From Sedimentisphaera sp050251615 (GTDB lineage: Bacteria; Planctomycetota; Phycisphaerae; Sedimentisphaerales; Sedimentisphaeraceae), in NCBI GenBank assembly GCA_050251615.1, contig JBFWMM010000009.1:9787-73786 (forward strand): a stretch of 64,000 bases of DNA, in the 5' to 3' direction. The position numbers and the translations under genes are program-made. Position 1 is the stretch's first letter; each line of letters begins with the position of its first letter. Shown in pieces: positions 54,514 through 62,331 of the stretch. The notes under the pieces are model-generated. The model saw only the letters and a program-made list of their open reading frames with translations. It was not told the DNA's origin and searched no databases.

Positions 54514-55593
54514 TTGTCTGCTGGCAAGGTGAAGATAGCCCTTCTCGGGCTCAATGATGAGGCCATTGCCATTCTTGGCGCGGCTCTGGAGATGGGCTCT
54601 TTCGAGCTTGTCGCCGTGAGCGATAGGGAAATGGAAAAGGCCGAGCGACTCGCCGAGAGGCACGCCTGCCGTATCTACGATGACTCCCGCCAGATGGTGC
54701 TTTCTTCCGGCGCAGAGTTGATTGTGGTGGCATCAAGGCACCAGTGTAGCGGCGATTTTATTAAGACGGCCTTTAAGAGAGGCGTCAGCATACTCAAAAC
54801 GCTCCCGACATTTCACACTCTTGAGCAGGCCGCCGCGACAATCGCACTCGCCGAAAACTGCAAAACGTTCTACGTTTCAGCGGGCCTGCACCGCTACTAC
54901 CCTGGCTATAAAGCCCTCGACGACTACCTCCGCGCCAACCGCAGTGAAGCTGAAAGCATATACCTCATAGAGGCAAGAGGCAAATACAGCCTCGATTTGA
55001 GCCTGCCCGAAAATCACTGGCTCAAAGACCCTGAGCTTGCCGGCGGCGGCGTACTCCTGCGCCATTGCCACGCCATCTTCCACCTTCTCACGCGCCACTT
55101 TGCGCTCCCCGAGACGGTGTCTGCGATCAAGACAAACAACTCGCCCGACATCGTGCAACGCAACCTGCTTGCCGAAGATTTCGCCGTAGTTTCGATGCAG
55201 TACAGTGAGAGGCTTATCGCAGGGCTCACAGTAACAAGGGGCAAGTGCCGCGAGATGGAAAATATCCGCCTGTACTTCCCCGATAAGTACATCAGCGCGC
55301 GACCGCAATCATTTCGCCTGCGTAGCCTCGAAGACGAGCTTATAAGCGAAGTTTGCGGGTCTGTTGACAAAACTAACGCAATAAAGCATAATCTCCTTCT
55401 GATTTACAACGCACTCAAAGCCGAAGATGAAGAAGTGAGGGCACTGGCCGCCAGAACCCTCACAGAGCGCGAGAATGAATTGCTCAATACAATTGCCGTT
55501 GTGGAAGCGGCTTACCTTTCGGCAAAAACAAGAAACCCCGAAATGCCGGACAAAATGATGGAGTTTTGCCGGCTGAACCTCTCATTGCAGTAA
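54514..55593 (+). CDS. Gfo/Idh/MocA-type oxidoreductase-like protein
   Basis: 359 residues. The N-terminal Rossmann domain begins KIALLGLNDEAIAIL and AVSDREMEKAERLAERH, as in this family of NAD(P)-dependent sugar oxidoreductases. The usual EKP motif after the fifth strand is replaced by LKTLPTF, so the catalytic or cofactor-binding lysine position is altered. The C-terminal domain has ARGKYSLDLSLPENHWLKDPELAGGG and RHCHAIFHL. The start codon is TTG at 54514, after GAGAGAGGG; no ATG fits. Substrate unknown. It lies between the dUTPase and scpA genes. Confidence 0.75.
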   Translation: MSAGKVKIALLGLNDEAIAILGAALEMGSFELVAVSDREMEKAERLAERHACRIYDDSRQMVLSSGAELIVVASRHQCSGDFIKTAFKRGVSILKTLPTFHTLEQAAATIALAENCKTFYVSAGLHRYYPGYKALDDYLRANRSEAESIYLIEARGKYSLDLSLPENHWLKDPELAGGGVLLRHCHAIFHLLTRHFALPETVSAIKTNNSPDIVQRNLLAEDFAVVSMQYSERLIAGLTVTRGKCREMENIRLYFPDKYISARPQSFRLRSLEDELISEVCGSVDKTNAIKHNLLLIYNALKAEDEEVRALAARTLTERENELLNTIAVVEAAYLSAKTRNPEMPDKMMEFCRLNLSLQ

Positions 55594-55598
55594 GAAAT

Positions 55599-56435
55599 AT
55601 GAGCGAATACCAGATCGAGCTGACAGACATATTCTCAGGCCCCATGGACCTGCTGCTGTACCTTGTGCGCAAGGAGGAGGTGGATGTTTATGATATTGCC
55701 ATATCGGATGTGGCGGGGCAGTTCATTGAATACGTAGATATGCTTCAAGTTCTCGATACCGATCTGGCCGGTGATTTTCTCGTGATGGCGGCGACGCTCA
55801 TGGAGATAAAGTCTGCGATGCTGTTGCCGAAGGTGGATGTGGAAGATGAAATGGACGGCGCTCAGGCCGACCCACGCAACGAGCTGATAAGGCAGCTGCT
55901 TGAGTATAAGCGCTTCAAAGACGCCGCAGGAATTCTCGAAATCAAAGCGCAGGGCCAGATGTTCCGGCATAAGCGTCCCGATGGTTATATAAAGCGTTTC
56001 GAGCCGGATTCAGAGCCGGAGCTTGATATGGATCAGGTGAGCGTGTGGACGCTGCTCGAAACATTCGATGCGCTTCTGAAAGCCACAGGCAACTACCGCG
56101 ATTACAGCGTTATCAAAGATGAGACAAGCATAGACCAGTACGAAGTGGATATGCTCGAAAGGCTCCAGAGCGAGGGCCCGCTGACATTTGAACATCTCTT
56201 CACAAAAAGAAAAAGGAGCCGAGCCGCGATGGTCGGTATGTTCCTTGCGATGCTGGAGCTCATCCGTGATAATCTCATCTGGGCAGAGCAGTCCGATGAC
56301 ACGCAGGTGATTTATCTGCGCGCGCTTACCGAGGAGCCTGCCGAGCAGGCCGTGAGTAATGCCATGATGGACAGGGGCAACGGCACTGACACCGAGGCAG
56401 AGCGTGCGGAGAACCCCGATGATTCTGAGAGCTGA
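55599..56435 (+). CDS. scpA: Segregation and condensation protein A
   Basis: 278 residues. ScpA is the kleisin that joins the two heads of the SMC dimer. The N-terminus IELTDIFSGPMDLLLYLVRKEEVDVYDI is the family signature, followed by DFLVMAATLMEIKSAMLLP, and the C-terminal winged helix near 195-240. The ATG 55599 fits the family start; a TTG upstream at 55566 is less likely. No scpB gene follows; instead a lipoprotein gene overlaps its last 17 bases. The extreme C-terminal 30 residues are acidic and unusual. Confidence 0.94.
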   Translation: MSEYQIELTDIFSGPMDLLLYLVRKEEVDVYDIAISDVAGQFIEYVDMLQVLDTDLAGDFLVMAATLMEIKSAMLLPKVDVEDEMDGAQADPRNELIRQLLEYKRFKDAAGILEIKAQGQMFRHKRPDGYIKRFEPDSEPELDMDQVSVWTLLETFDALLKATGNYRDYSVIKDETSIDQYEVDMLERLQSEGPLTFEHLFTKRKRSRAAMVGMFLAMLELIRDNLIWAEQSDDTQVIYLRALTEEPAEQAVSNAMMDRGNGTDTEAERAENPDDSES

Positions 56436-57204
56436 GTTTCTTGCGGCGCTTGCGGCATTCGCTTTGATAGGGGGGTGTTCGAAAGTGGGTGATTCACAGA
56501 TTAAAGGCCTCAAGATAACCGACTTCTCCACCCTCCGTACCCCCGAAAGCTACGAAAAAACGGAGACTGCTCCCGTTACGTACCGCGTAATGGCATACTC
56601 AATCGACAAGCGCGATTTCGCAAAGCTGCGTATCGGCGTCAATGAGCTTGTGCCGCAGACCGCCGCCAACATCTCCGAAGCCGCCGCCCTGAACAACATC
56701 TTTTTCGCTCGTTCCGCTCAAGGTGAGCTCTCACAGTTTACGTCGATTATGCGCGAGGCAAACGCCAAGCCCGAATTCAAGACGAATATAATGGTCTATC
56801 GCGACGGCTTCGACTCTTTCGAGCTGGCCGCGCTCAATGGGAAGTACCGCTACTACAACACGGAATATGACATTAAAACAGTTACGGTTTCCGGCCCCGT
56901 AAGGATGGAGCTGGCCAGTATGATAGGGGCGGGAAACGTTCTGCTGACGCTTCGCCCGTACGTGGAAATAGGCTCGGGGATGCCCGCGCCGCTGGAGCTT
57001 TCGCGCCCCGAAATGCGTGGCCTCGGCAAGATCTACATTGATGGCTGTTCGATGAGTTGCCGCATTGAAGCGGGGCAGTTTGTTATGATACTGCCTGACA
57101 GCATCCCGCTTGAAGAGGAACTCTTCACTTCCGGCATATTCGCTGCGCGCGATAAAAACCGAATGCAGTTTTATTGTATTCTCTGCACGAGAAGCAACAG
57201 CTGA
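56419..57204 (+). CDS. Lipoprotein of unknown function
   Basis: 261 residues from ATG 56419, which opens a lipoprotein signal (LIGGC, Cys20) and follows GCGGAGAACCCCG. I do not recognise a domain. The middle part (YKYNTE-like beta stretches: FKTNIMVYRDGFDSFELAAL) and VNELVPQTAANISEAAALNNIFFA suggest an alpha/beta envelope protein. The C-terminus contains two CxxC-like pairs (CSMSC and CILC). It overlaps scpA by 17 bases and ends the operon. Confidence 0.7.
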   Translation: MILRAEFLAALAAFALIGGCSKVGDSQIKGLKITDFSTLRTPESYEKTETAPVTYRVMAYSIDKRDFAKLRIGVNELVPQTAANISEAAALNNIFFARSAQGELSQFTSIMREANAKPEFKTNIMVYRDGFDSFELAALNGKYRYYNTEYDIKTVTVSGPVRMELASMIGAGNVLLTLRPYVEIGSGMPAPLELSRPEMRGLGKIYIDGCSMSCRIEAGQFVMILPDSIPLEEELFTSGIFAARDKNRMQFYCILCTRSNS

Positions 57205-57351
57205 AGTTCGCACCCTGATAATACAATCTCCAATGTCCTCTGCGGTTTTTCGGCTTGTAATAATGTTGCGCAAACGCCATCGCTTGATGCGGCCGGAAAG
57301 GGGAAGGGAGGGGCCGGCCACGTGGCTATTGAGGGAGTGCCGGAGCAACGT

Positions 57352-57374
57352 AACCGGCATAGGCCGGTTTTTTC
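57352..57374 (+). terminator. Terminator upstream of top6B
   Basis: ACCGGC pairs with GCCGGT (57353-57368) with a short loop, then TTTTTT. It closes the dUTPase-scpA-lipoprotein operon. Confidence 0.75.
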
Positions 57375-57488
57375 GTGATGAACCAGATAAAAGGCCCTTA
57401 AAACTTTGCCCGCAATCTGTATAATGGCATCTTTATCGTGAGGCAGAAGCCTTGCGCGTTGTTCGTTAGTTAAAAGGATTTGCAGACA

Positions 57489-59129
57489 ATGACCGAACAA
57501 GACAATCTTCAGCCACTGCTGGACATTAAGCCGACAAGGCGCCGCAAGACCGCGTCGGCAGCAACCGCCGAGACCATGGCAGGCAAGCAGAGAGACATCA
57601 GTATCAGCGAGTTTTTCGCGAAGAACCGCCACCTGCTCGGCTTTGACAACCCCAAGAAAGCGCTGCTCACTACGATCAAAGAAGCTGTGGACAATGCGCT
57701 TGACGCATGTGAAGAGGCGCATATACTGCCCGACCTCTACATCAGCATCAAAGCGCTCAGCGACACGAAATATGAGGTGCTCGTGCGCGATAACGGCCCG
57801 GGTATCGTGAAGAGGCAGGTGCCCAATATCTTCGCGCGCCTGCTCTACGGCAGCAAATTCCACTCGCTCAAGATGAGCCGCGGCCAGCAGGGTATCGGTA
57901 TCAGCGCGGCGGGTATGTACGGCCTCATCACGACGGGCGAGCCGGTGGAGGTGGTCAGCAGAACCAGCGCGAAGCACCATGGCTACTACTGCAAACTGAA
58001 AATCGACACATCAAGCAATCGTCCGGTTATCGTGGAAGAGGGGCTTGAAGATGACTTCCCCACCCCCACAGGTACGAGCGTGAAGATTATTCTCGAAGGC
58101 CGCTACAATAAGGGCCGTCAGAGCGTTGACGACTACATCACCCAGACCGCCATGGCCAACCCGCACGCGACGATTATATATGATGCGCCCGATGGTGAGC
58201 GCTACAACTTCGAGCGCCAGAACAGTGAAATGCCGTTTATTCCCGTCGAGATCAAGCCGCACCCGTACGGTGTGGAAATCGGCATGCTGTTCAAGATGGC
58301 GCAGGATTCCAAGGCTAAAAAGCTGCCTGAATTTCTGCATACGGAATTTTCGAGGGTGAGCCTGAATCTGGCAAAGCAGATGACAAAAGAAGCTGGCCTC
58401 AGCCTTATGCTGAAACCCAATAAGGCCGAGCTTGCCGACATCGAAGCTTTGCATAAGGTGATAAACGAAACGAAAATTATGGCGCCGAGCACTGACTGCA
58501 TCGGCCCGATAGGCGAAGAGCGCCTCGAAGAGGGGCTCAGGCGAGTTGTCGATGCGGAATTCTACGTAACCTGCACGCGCCGGCCGAGCGTCTATCGCGG
58601 CAATCCGTTCCTTGTGGAAGCGGGCCTCGCTTACGGCTTCAAAAACGACAGCTCGAAAGATGATGACGATTCAAAGCAGCTTATGCAGCTCAAGCGAATC
58701 GCCAACCGCGTGCCGCTTCTGTATCAGCAGAGCTCCGGCGCGATATACAAAGCCGTGCTCGATACCAACTGGCGCAACTATGGCCTCAGCCAGAGCAAGG
58801 GCGCTCTGCCGAGCGGCCAGCTCGTACTGATGGTGCATGTAGCGAGTGTTTGGGTGCCGTTTACCAGCGAGAGCAAGGAAGCCATCGCGCATTACCCCGA
58901 GATTATCAAGGAAATCAAACTGGCGGTGCAGGAATGCGGGCGCAAGCTCGGCGTACACCTCAAACGCCAGAAGAAAATCAAACAGGAGCTCGTCAAGCGC
59001 AGCTACATCAAAACGTACCTGCCCTATATTGGCGAGGCGCTTCGTGATATTCTTGAGCTTACCGAGCCGCAGGTGAATGAGGTTGTCGAGAAGCTGCAGG
59101 ACACACTGGAACGTTCGAGAAAGTTCTGA
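57489..59129 (+). CDS. top6B: DNA topoisomerase VI subunit B
   Basis: 546 residues. The GHKL ATPase of type IIB topoisomerases, which with the A subunit passes one DNA duplex through a double-strand break. The N-box EAVDNALDACEEA, DNGPGI, the glycine-rich lid GSKFHSLKMSRGQQGIGISAA (residues about 120-140), and the TGTSVKI segment are all clear; the switch lysine region NPFLVEAGLAYGF and the helical C-terminus follow. It starts at ATG 57489 after AAAAGGATTTGCAGACA; a TTG at 57480 is an alternative. Topo VI is mainly archaeal and plant, and found only here and there in bacteria. In archaea the A subunit gene is normally next to it; here the neighbours are a lipoprotein and exported proteins, so top6A, if present, is elsewhere. 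Confidence 0.92.
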   Translation: MTEQDNLQPLLDIKPTRRRKTASAATAETMAGKQRDISISEFFAKNRHLLGFDNPKKALLTTIKEAVDNALDACEEAHILPDLYISIKALSDTKYEVLVRDNGPGIVKRQVPNIFARLLYGSKFHSLKMSRGQQGIGISAAGMYGLITTGEPVEVVSRTSAKHHGYYCKLKIDTSSNRPVIVEEGLEDDFPTPTGTSVKIILEGRYNKGRQSVDDYITQTAMANPHATIIYDAPDGERYNFERQNSEMPFIPVEIKPHPYGVEIGMLFKMAQDSKAKKLPEFLHTEFSRVSLNLAKQMTKEAGLSLMLKPNKAELADIEALHKVINETKIMAPSTDCIGPIGEERLEEGLRRVVDAEFYVTCTRRPSVYRGNPFLVEAGLAYGFKNDSSKDDDDSKQLMQLKRIANRVPLLYQQSSGAIYKAVLDTNWRNYGLSQSKGALPSGQLVLMVHVASVWVPFTSESKEAIAHYPEIIKEIKLAVQECGRKLGVHLKRQKKIKQELVKRSYIKTYLPYIGEALRDILELTEPQVNEVVEKLQDTLERSRKF

Positions 59130-59248
59130 CCACGAATGAGATAACGCAACCGCGGAGGCACCTGAGACGGAGAGGAAACGGAGAATATTCAAAAAACTCC
59201 ATCTCTTCGCGTTACCTCAAAAAAATAATTCATAACGCGAAAAAAAGC

Positions 59249-59277
59249 TTGACAGTCTGCCTTTGATAGAGTAATAT
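59249..59277 (+). promoter_or_regulatory. Promoter of the exported-protein operon
   Basis: TTGACA (59249-59254), 17-base spacer, TAATAT (59272-59277). It implies a leader of about 220 bases before the first ATG at 59505. Confidence 0.55.
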
Positions 59278-59319
59278 CGTTACTTGCTATATAGCTTCGC
59301 ATTCCTTGAAGGGTTTGGG

Positions 59320-59436
59320 GTACGGGAAAAACGTACTGAAGTTGTTAGAACAAGGATGATAGCTTGCTTAATGCTGTGTTAGATACCGCTCAAGGGCACG
59401 AGCTGATTTGCTTACGTGAATCAGCCCACGCTGATT
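59320..59436 (+). ncRNA. Structured leader with two competing hairpins
   Basis: GTACG/CGTAC (59320-59336) forms a small hairpin. Further on GCTGATT (59402-59408), AATCAGC (59419-59425) and GCTGATT (59430-59436) allow two hairpins that cannot exist together. This is the layout of a switching leader, but I do not recognise a known riboswitch and no terminator is obvious, so the assignment is tentative. Confidence 0.35.
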
Positions 59437-59504
59437 ACTCATCTCTCACTCTGTTCTCTCAACATGTCATAATCTTGTTTTTTTAATTTATTGGAGACTT
59501 TGCT

Positions 59505-60191
59505 ATGAAGAAAAACCTTCTAATTACAACGTTGTTATGTTTGCTTGCGGCCGTTTCGCAGGCAACTATTATCAACGTGTCAGTCGATGCCGACACCGGC
59601 ATTTCCAACGACTCTAACAAATCCGCCACATATGTCGGCGGAGAGGGTACTTGGCTCGAAACACGCCATTATGATGGTGTGCGTGCGAAAGCTGCTCTTT
59701 TCCGCTTTGACATCAGCAGTGTAACGGATGAAATTACTTCCGCTACATTCTCTGTTGATCAGCGTAGCAGTACAAGAAGCCGTACATACGCAATCTACGC
59801 GCTTGCCGATGGTGAATGGGACAGTTGGGACGAAGCCACAATGAGTTACAGCACAGCGCCCGGAATGTCGGAGCCGTACGACGACGGCAACCTGTACTAC
59901 GATACCGAAATGTGGGTGAAAGTCGCGGAAATCGGTGTTATTCAGAATTATGCAGGCAGTCTCACTTCGACATCAATAGACCTTTCCTGCCTTACCGCTG
60001 ATACGAACGATCTGGTAACGTTTATGATCTGGAAAGAAACTACCGACAGCTCTGCTGACACATACTTTGCATCAAGAGAGTCAACAGATGGCCCCGTCGG
60101 AGCAACGCTTACCCTCGATGTAGTCCCGGAGCCTGCTACAATGGCTCTTCTGGGCCTGGGCGGCCTTTTGCTTCGCCGCAGGAACGGCTGA
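59505..60191 (+). CDS. Exported PEP-CTERM protein with DNRLRE-like domain
   Basis: 228 residues. Signal peptide (MKKNLLITTLLCLLAAVSQA), a beta-rich domain of about 165 residues (VSVDADTGISNDSNKSA, HYDGVRAKAALFRFDIS, WDSWDEATMSYSTAPGM) of the DNRLRE/carbohydrate-binding type, then the sorting tail VPEPATMALLGLGGLLLRRR. The VPEP motif, span and basic end are the PEP-CTERM signal, recognised by an exosortase that anchors or releases the protein at the cell surface. The ATG follows TTGGAGACTTTGCT. It is the shortest of three paralogs in a row. Confidence 0.88.
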   Translation: MKKNLLITTLLCLLAAVSQATIINVSVDADTGISNDSNKSATYVGGEGTWLETRHYDGVRAKAALFRFDISSVTDEITSATFSVDQRSSTRSRTYAIYALADGEWDSWDEATMSYSTAPGMSEPYDDGNLYYDTEMWVKVAEIGVIQNYAGSLTSTSIDLSCLTADTNDLVTFMIWKETTDSSADTYFASRESTDGPVGATLTLDVVPEPATMALLGLGGLLLRRRNG

Positions 60192-60235
60192 TTTTGGTTT
60201 GAATTATTCACATTAGTTTTTACGGAGATTTCATT

Positions 60236-62272
60236 ATGAAGCGATTTATGCTTTCTCTGGCGATTTTGTTATCGCTGGCAACCCTCTCGATGGCGGAAAT
60301 CGTCATCACAACCGCTGACGGTAACGGTGCCGATACTATGATTTCCAACGATGGAAACAAAAGCTACACCTATGTAGGCGGTGGCGGTTCACACCTTGAA
60401 GTGCGCCATTACGATGGAGTACGCGCAAAGGCGTCTATGTTCAGGCTGGACATCAGCGACGGATTTGCCGGCGATCTTTCCGGCGCGTATTTTCAGGTTT
60501 ATCAGCACAGCAGCACGAGAAGCCGCCAGCTTTCTTTGTATGTCCTTGCCGATGGCGAATGGGACAACTGGGACGAAGGCACTGTAAGCTACAACACCTT
60601 CCCCGGCATCATCGAGCCGTACGACAACAGCGGCAACTTCAACTATGACACAACCATGTGGACGAGAGTAGCTTATGTCGATGCGGTTTCGGGCTACGCA
60701 GGAACCTTGCAATCCTACGACTCCACCGGCGAACCGAACGCCCCGGGCAATATCGACTTGAGCTTCATTGACAGCGACACAAACGGCCTTGTTACGTTTA
60801 TGCTCTGGAAAGATTCAACAGACAGCTCTTATGACGCATACTATGCCTCTAAAGAGTCGGATGTGAACAGCCCCGCGGCTCTGGTTTTTCCGAACGCACG
60901 TTTCGCGGCAGACCCTAACCCTGCAGACAACGGGGAAGTGGGCACGATTCCTTCGGCGCTCAGCTGGACGAATGCGGCTCCCCTGCTTGAAGGCGGCATA
61001 ATAACATGCGATGTTTACTTCGGTACCGTTGCAGACCGCAGCCAGATGGCGATGGTAACAACGGGCGCAGATGAGAATTCTGTCGCTCTGAGCAGCTTCA
61101 CAACCTCTTTGACCCCCGGCACATACTACTGGGCCGTTGATACTTACGACACCTCATCAGATCCGAACGGTTTGGGCGAACCCACAAGCCTTGGCGAAGG
61201 ATATATGTGGAGTTTCAACTACACCCTCGCCCCGACGGTTGTAACAAACCCGACAGGCGCAGTTGTTGCACTTGGCGAAGATGTAGAGCTTTCAGCTGAG
61301 TTTGACAGCGCCGGACTGACCACTTACAGCTGGTACCACAGCGACGATGCGGGCAGCGCCACCCTTGATGATGATTATGTTGTCGGCGGCGATTCTACAA
61401 CCCTCACTCTCACTGGCGTAACCGGCGCTGATGAAGGCTATTACTACTGCAAGGCAGTAAACGCCTCGGGCGAGGCAAACGCCGCGTACACTGACACAGC
61501 AGGCGTCGGCGTTCAGAGGCAGACCGCTCACTGGAGCCTCGATGAAGTTTCAGGCGGCGTTTTTGCCGACTCAAGCGGTAACGGTAACGACCTCACTCCC
61601 GCAAACGCTGAAAACGTGAGCTTTGCAGCAGGCGCCAAAGGGCAGGCAATTATCGTTGATCCGAACAGCATCGCAACAGGCGGCTCATTCGATCCGGCTC
61701 GCATAACAGATGCGTTCACAATCGCTATGTGGGTTAAATGGGACGGAACAAACGCGAGCTTCCAGAACATCTTATCCAAGACAGACACCTGGGCAGCTGA
61801 TGATATGCAGTTCCAGATCGGTCTTAATTCCAGCGACAATGTAACCTTCCTCAGCACAAACGACAACTCCTACTCATATGACGCAGTTACCGGCGAGTGG
61901 GATTTTATAGCGGTTGTTTACGACAGCGGCACTTCTACAATCTATCGCGCTCCCGCGGGAGATGTTAATTTTACCATTAACACTGAAACATTCTCACTCT
62001 CTGACGATGCAACCGCGACATTCGCTCTCGGCGGCCTCGCCAACGGTGAAGAAGCGTTCAACGGCCAGATTGATGACGTTCAGGTATTCAACTATGCAAA
62101 GAATGCAGTTGAAATAGCCGACCTCTACAACGAAGTTGACGTGAAAAGCTTCTGCCTGCTGGAATACGCTTCCGTATCCGACCTCAACGGCGATTGCGAG
62201 ATCAACATCGGCGATTTCTCGATTGTTGCTCTGAACTGGCTCGAATGTGGTTTGTACCCGGCGTGTCCTTGA
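60236..62272 (+). CDS. Large exported protein: DNRLRE-like, Ig-like and LamG domains
   Basis: 678 residues. Signal peptide (MLSLAILLSLATLSMA), a DNRLRE-like domain (about 20-215) close to that of the upstream protein, a beta domain with the SALSWTNAAPLLEGG segment (about 230-330), an immunoglobulin-like domain ending DEGYYYCKAVNASG (about 330-420), and a LamG domain (about 425-640; HWSLDEVSGG, MWVKWDGTNASFQNILSK). The end DLNGDCEINIGDFSIVALNWLEC looks like a dockerin half repeat; no PEP-CTERM tail follows. Such proteins are usually surface or secreted carbohydrate-binding proteins. The 44-base gap suggests one operon with its neighbours. Confidence 0.88.
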   Translation: MKRFMLSLAILLSLATLSMAEIVITTADGNGADTMISNDGNKSYTYVGGGGSHLEVRHYDGVRAKASMFRLDISDGFAGDLSGAYFQVYQHSSTRSRQLSLYVLADGEWDNWDEGTVSYNTFPGIIEPYDNSGNFNYDTTMWTRVAYVDAVSGYAGTLQSYDSTGEPNAPGNIDLSFIDSDTNGLVTFMLWKDSTDSSYDAYYASKESDVNSPAALVFPNARFAADPNPADNGEVGTIPSALSWTNAAPLLEGGIITCDVYFGTVADRSQMAMVTTGADENSVALSSFTTSLTPGTYYWAVDTYDTSSDPNGLGEPTSLGEGYMWSFNYTLAPTVVTNPTGAVVALGEDVELSAEFDSAGLTTYSWYHSDDAGSATLDDDYVVGGDSTTLTLTGVTGADEGYYYCKAVNASGEANAAYTDTAGVGVQRQTAHWSLDEVSGGVFADSSGNGNDLTPANAENVSFAAGAKGQAIIVDPNSIATGGSFDPARITDAFTIAMWVKWDGTNASFQNILSKTDTWAADDMQFQIGLNSSDNVTFLSTNDNSYSYDAVTGEWDFIAVVYDSGTSTIYRAPAGDVNFTINTETFSLSDDATATFALGGLANGEEAFNGQIDDVQVFNYAKNAVEIADLYNEVDVKSFCLLEYASVSDLNGDCEINIGDFSIVALNWLECGLYPACP

Positions 62273-62331
62273 TAATGTCAAGTGAGAAGAATTTTTAAGA
62301 TTAGCGAAAAATCTTTAATGGAGAAAATAAA

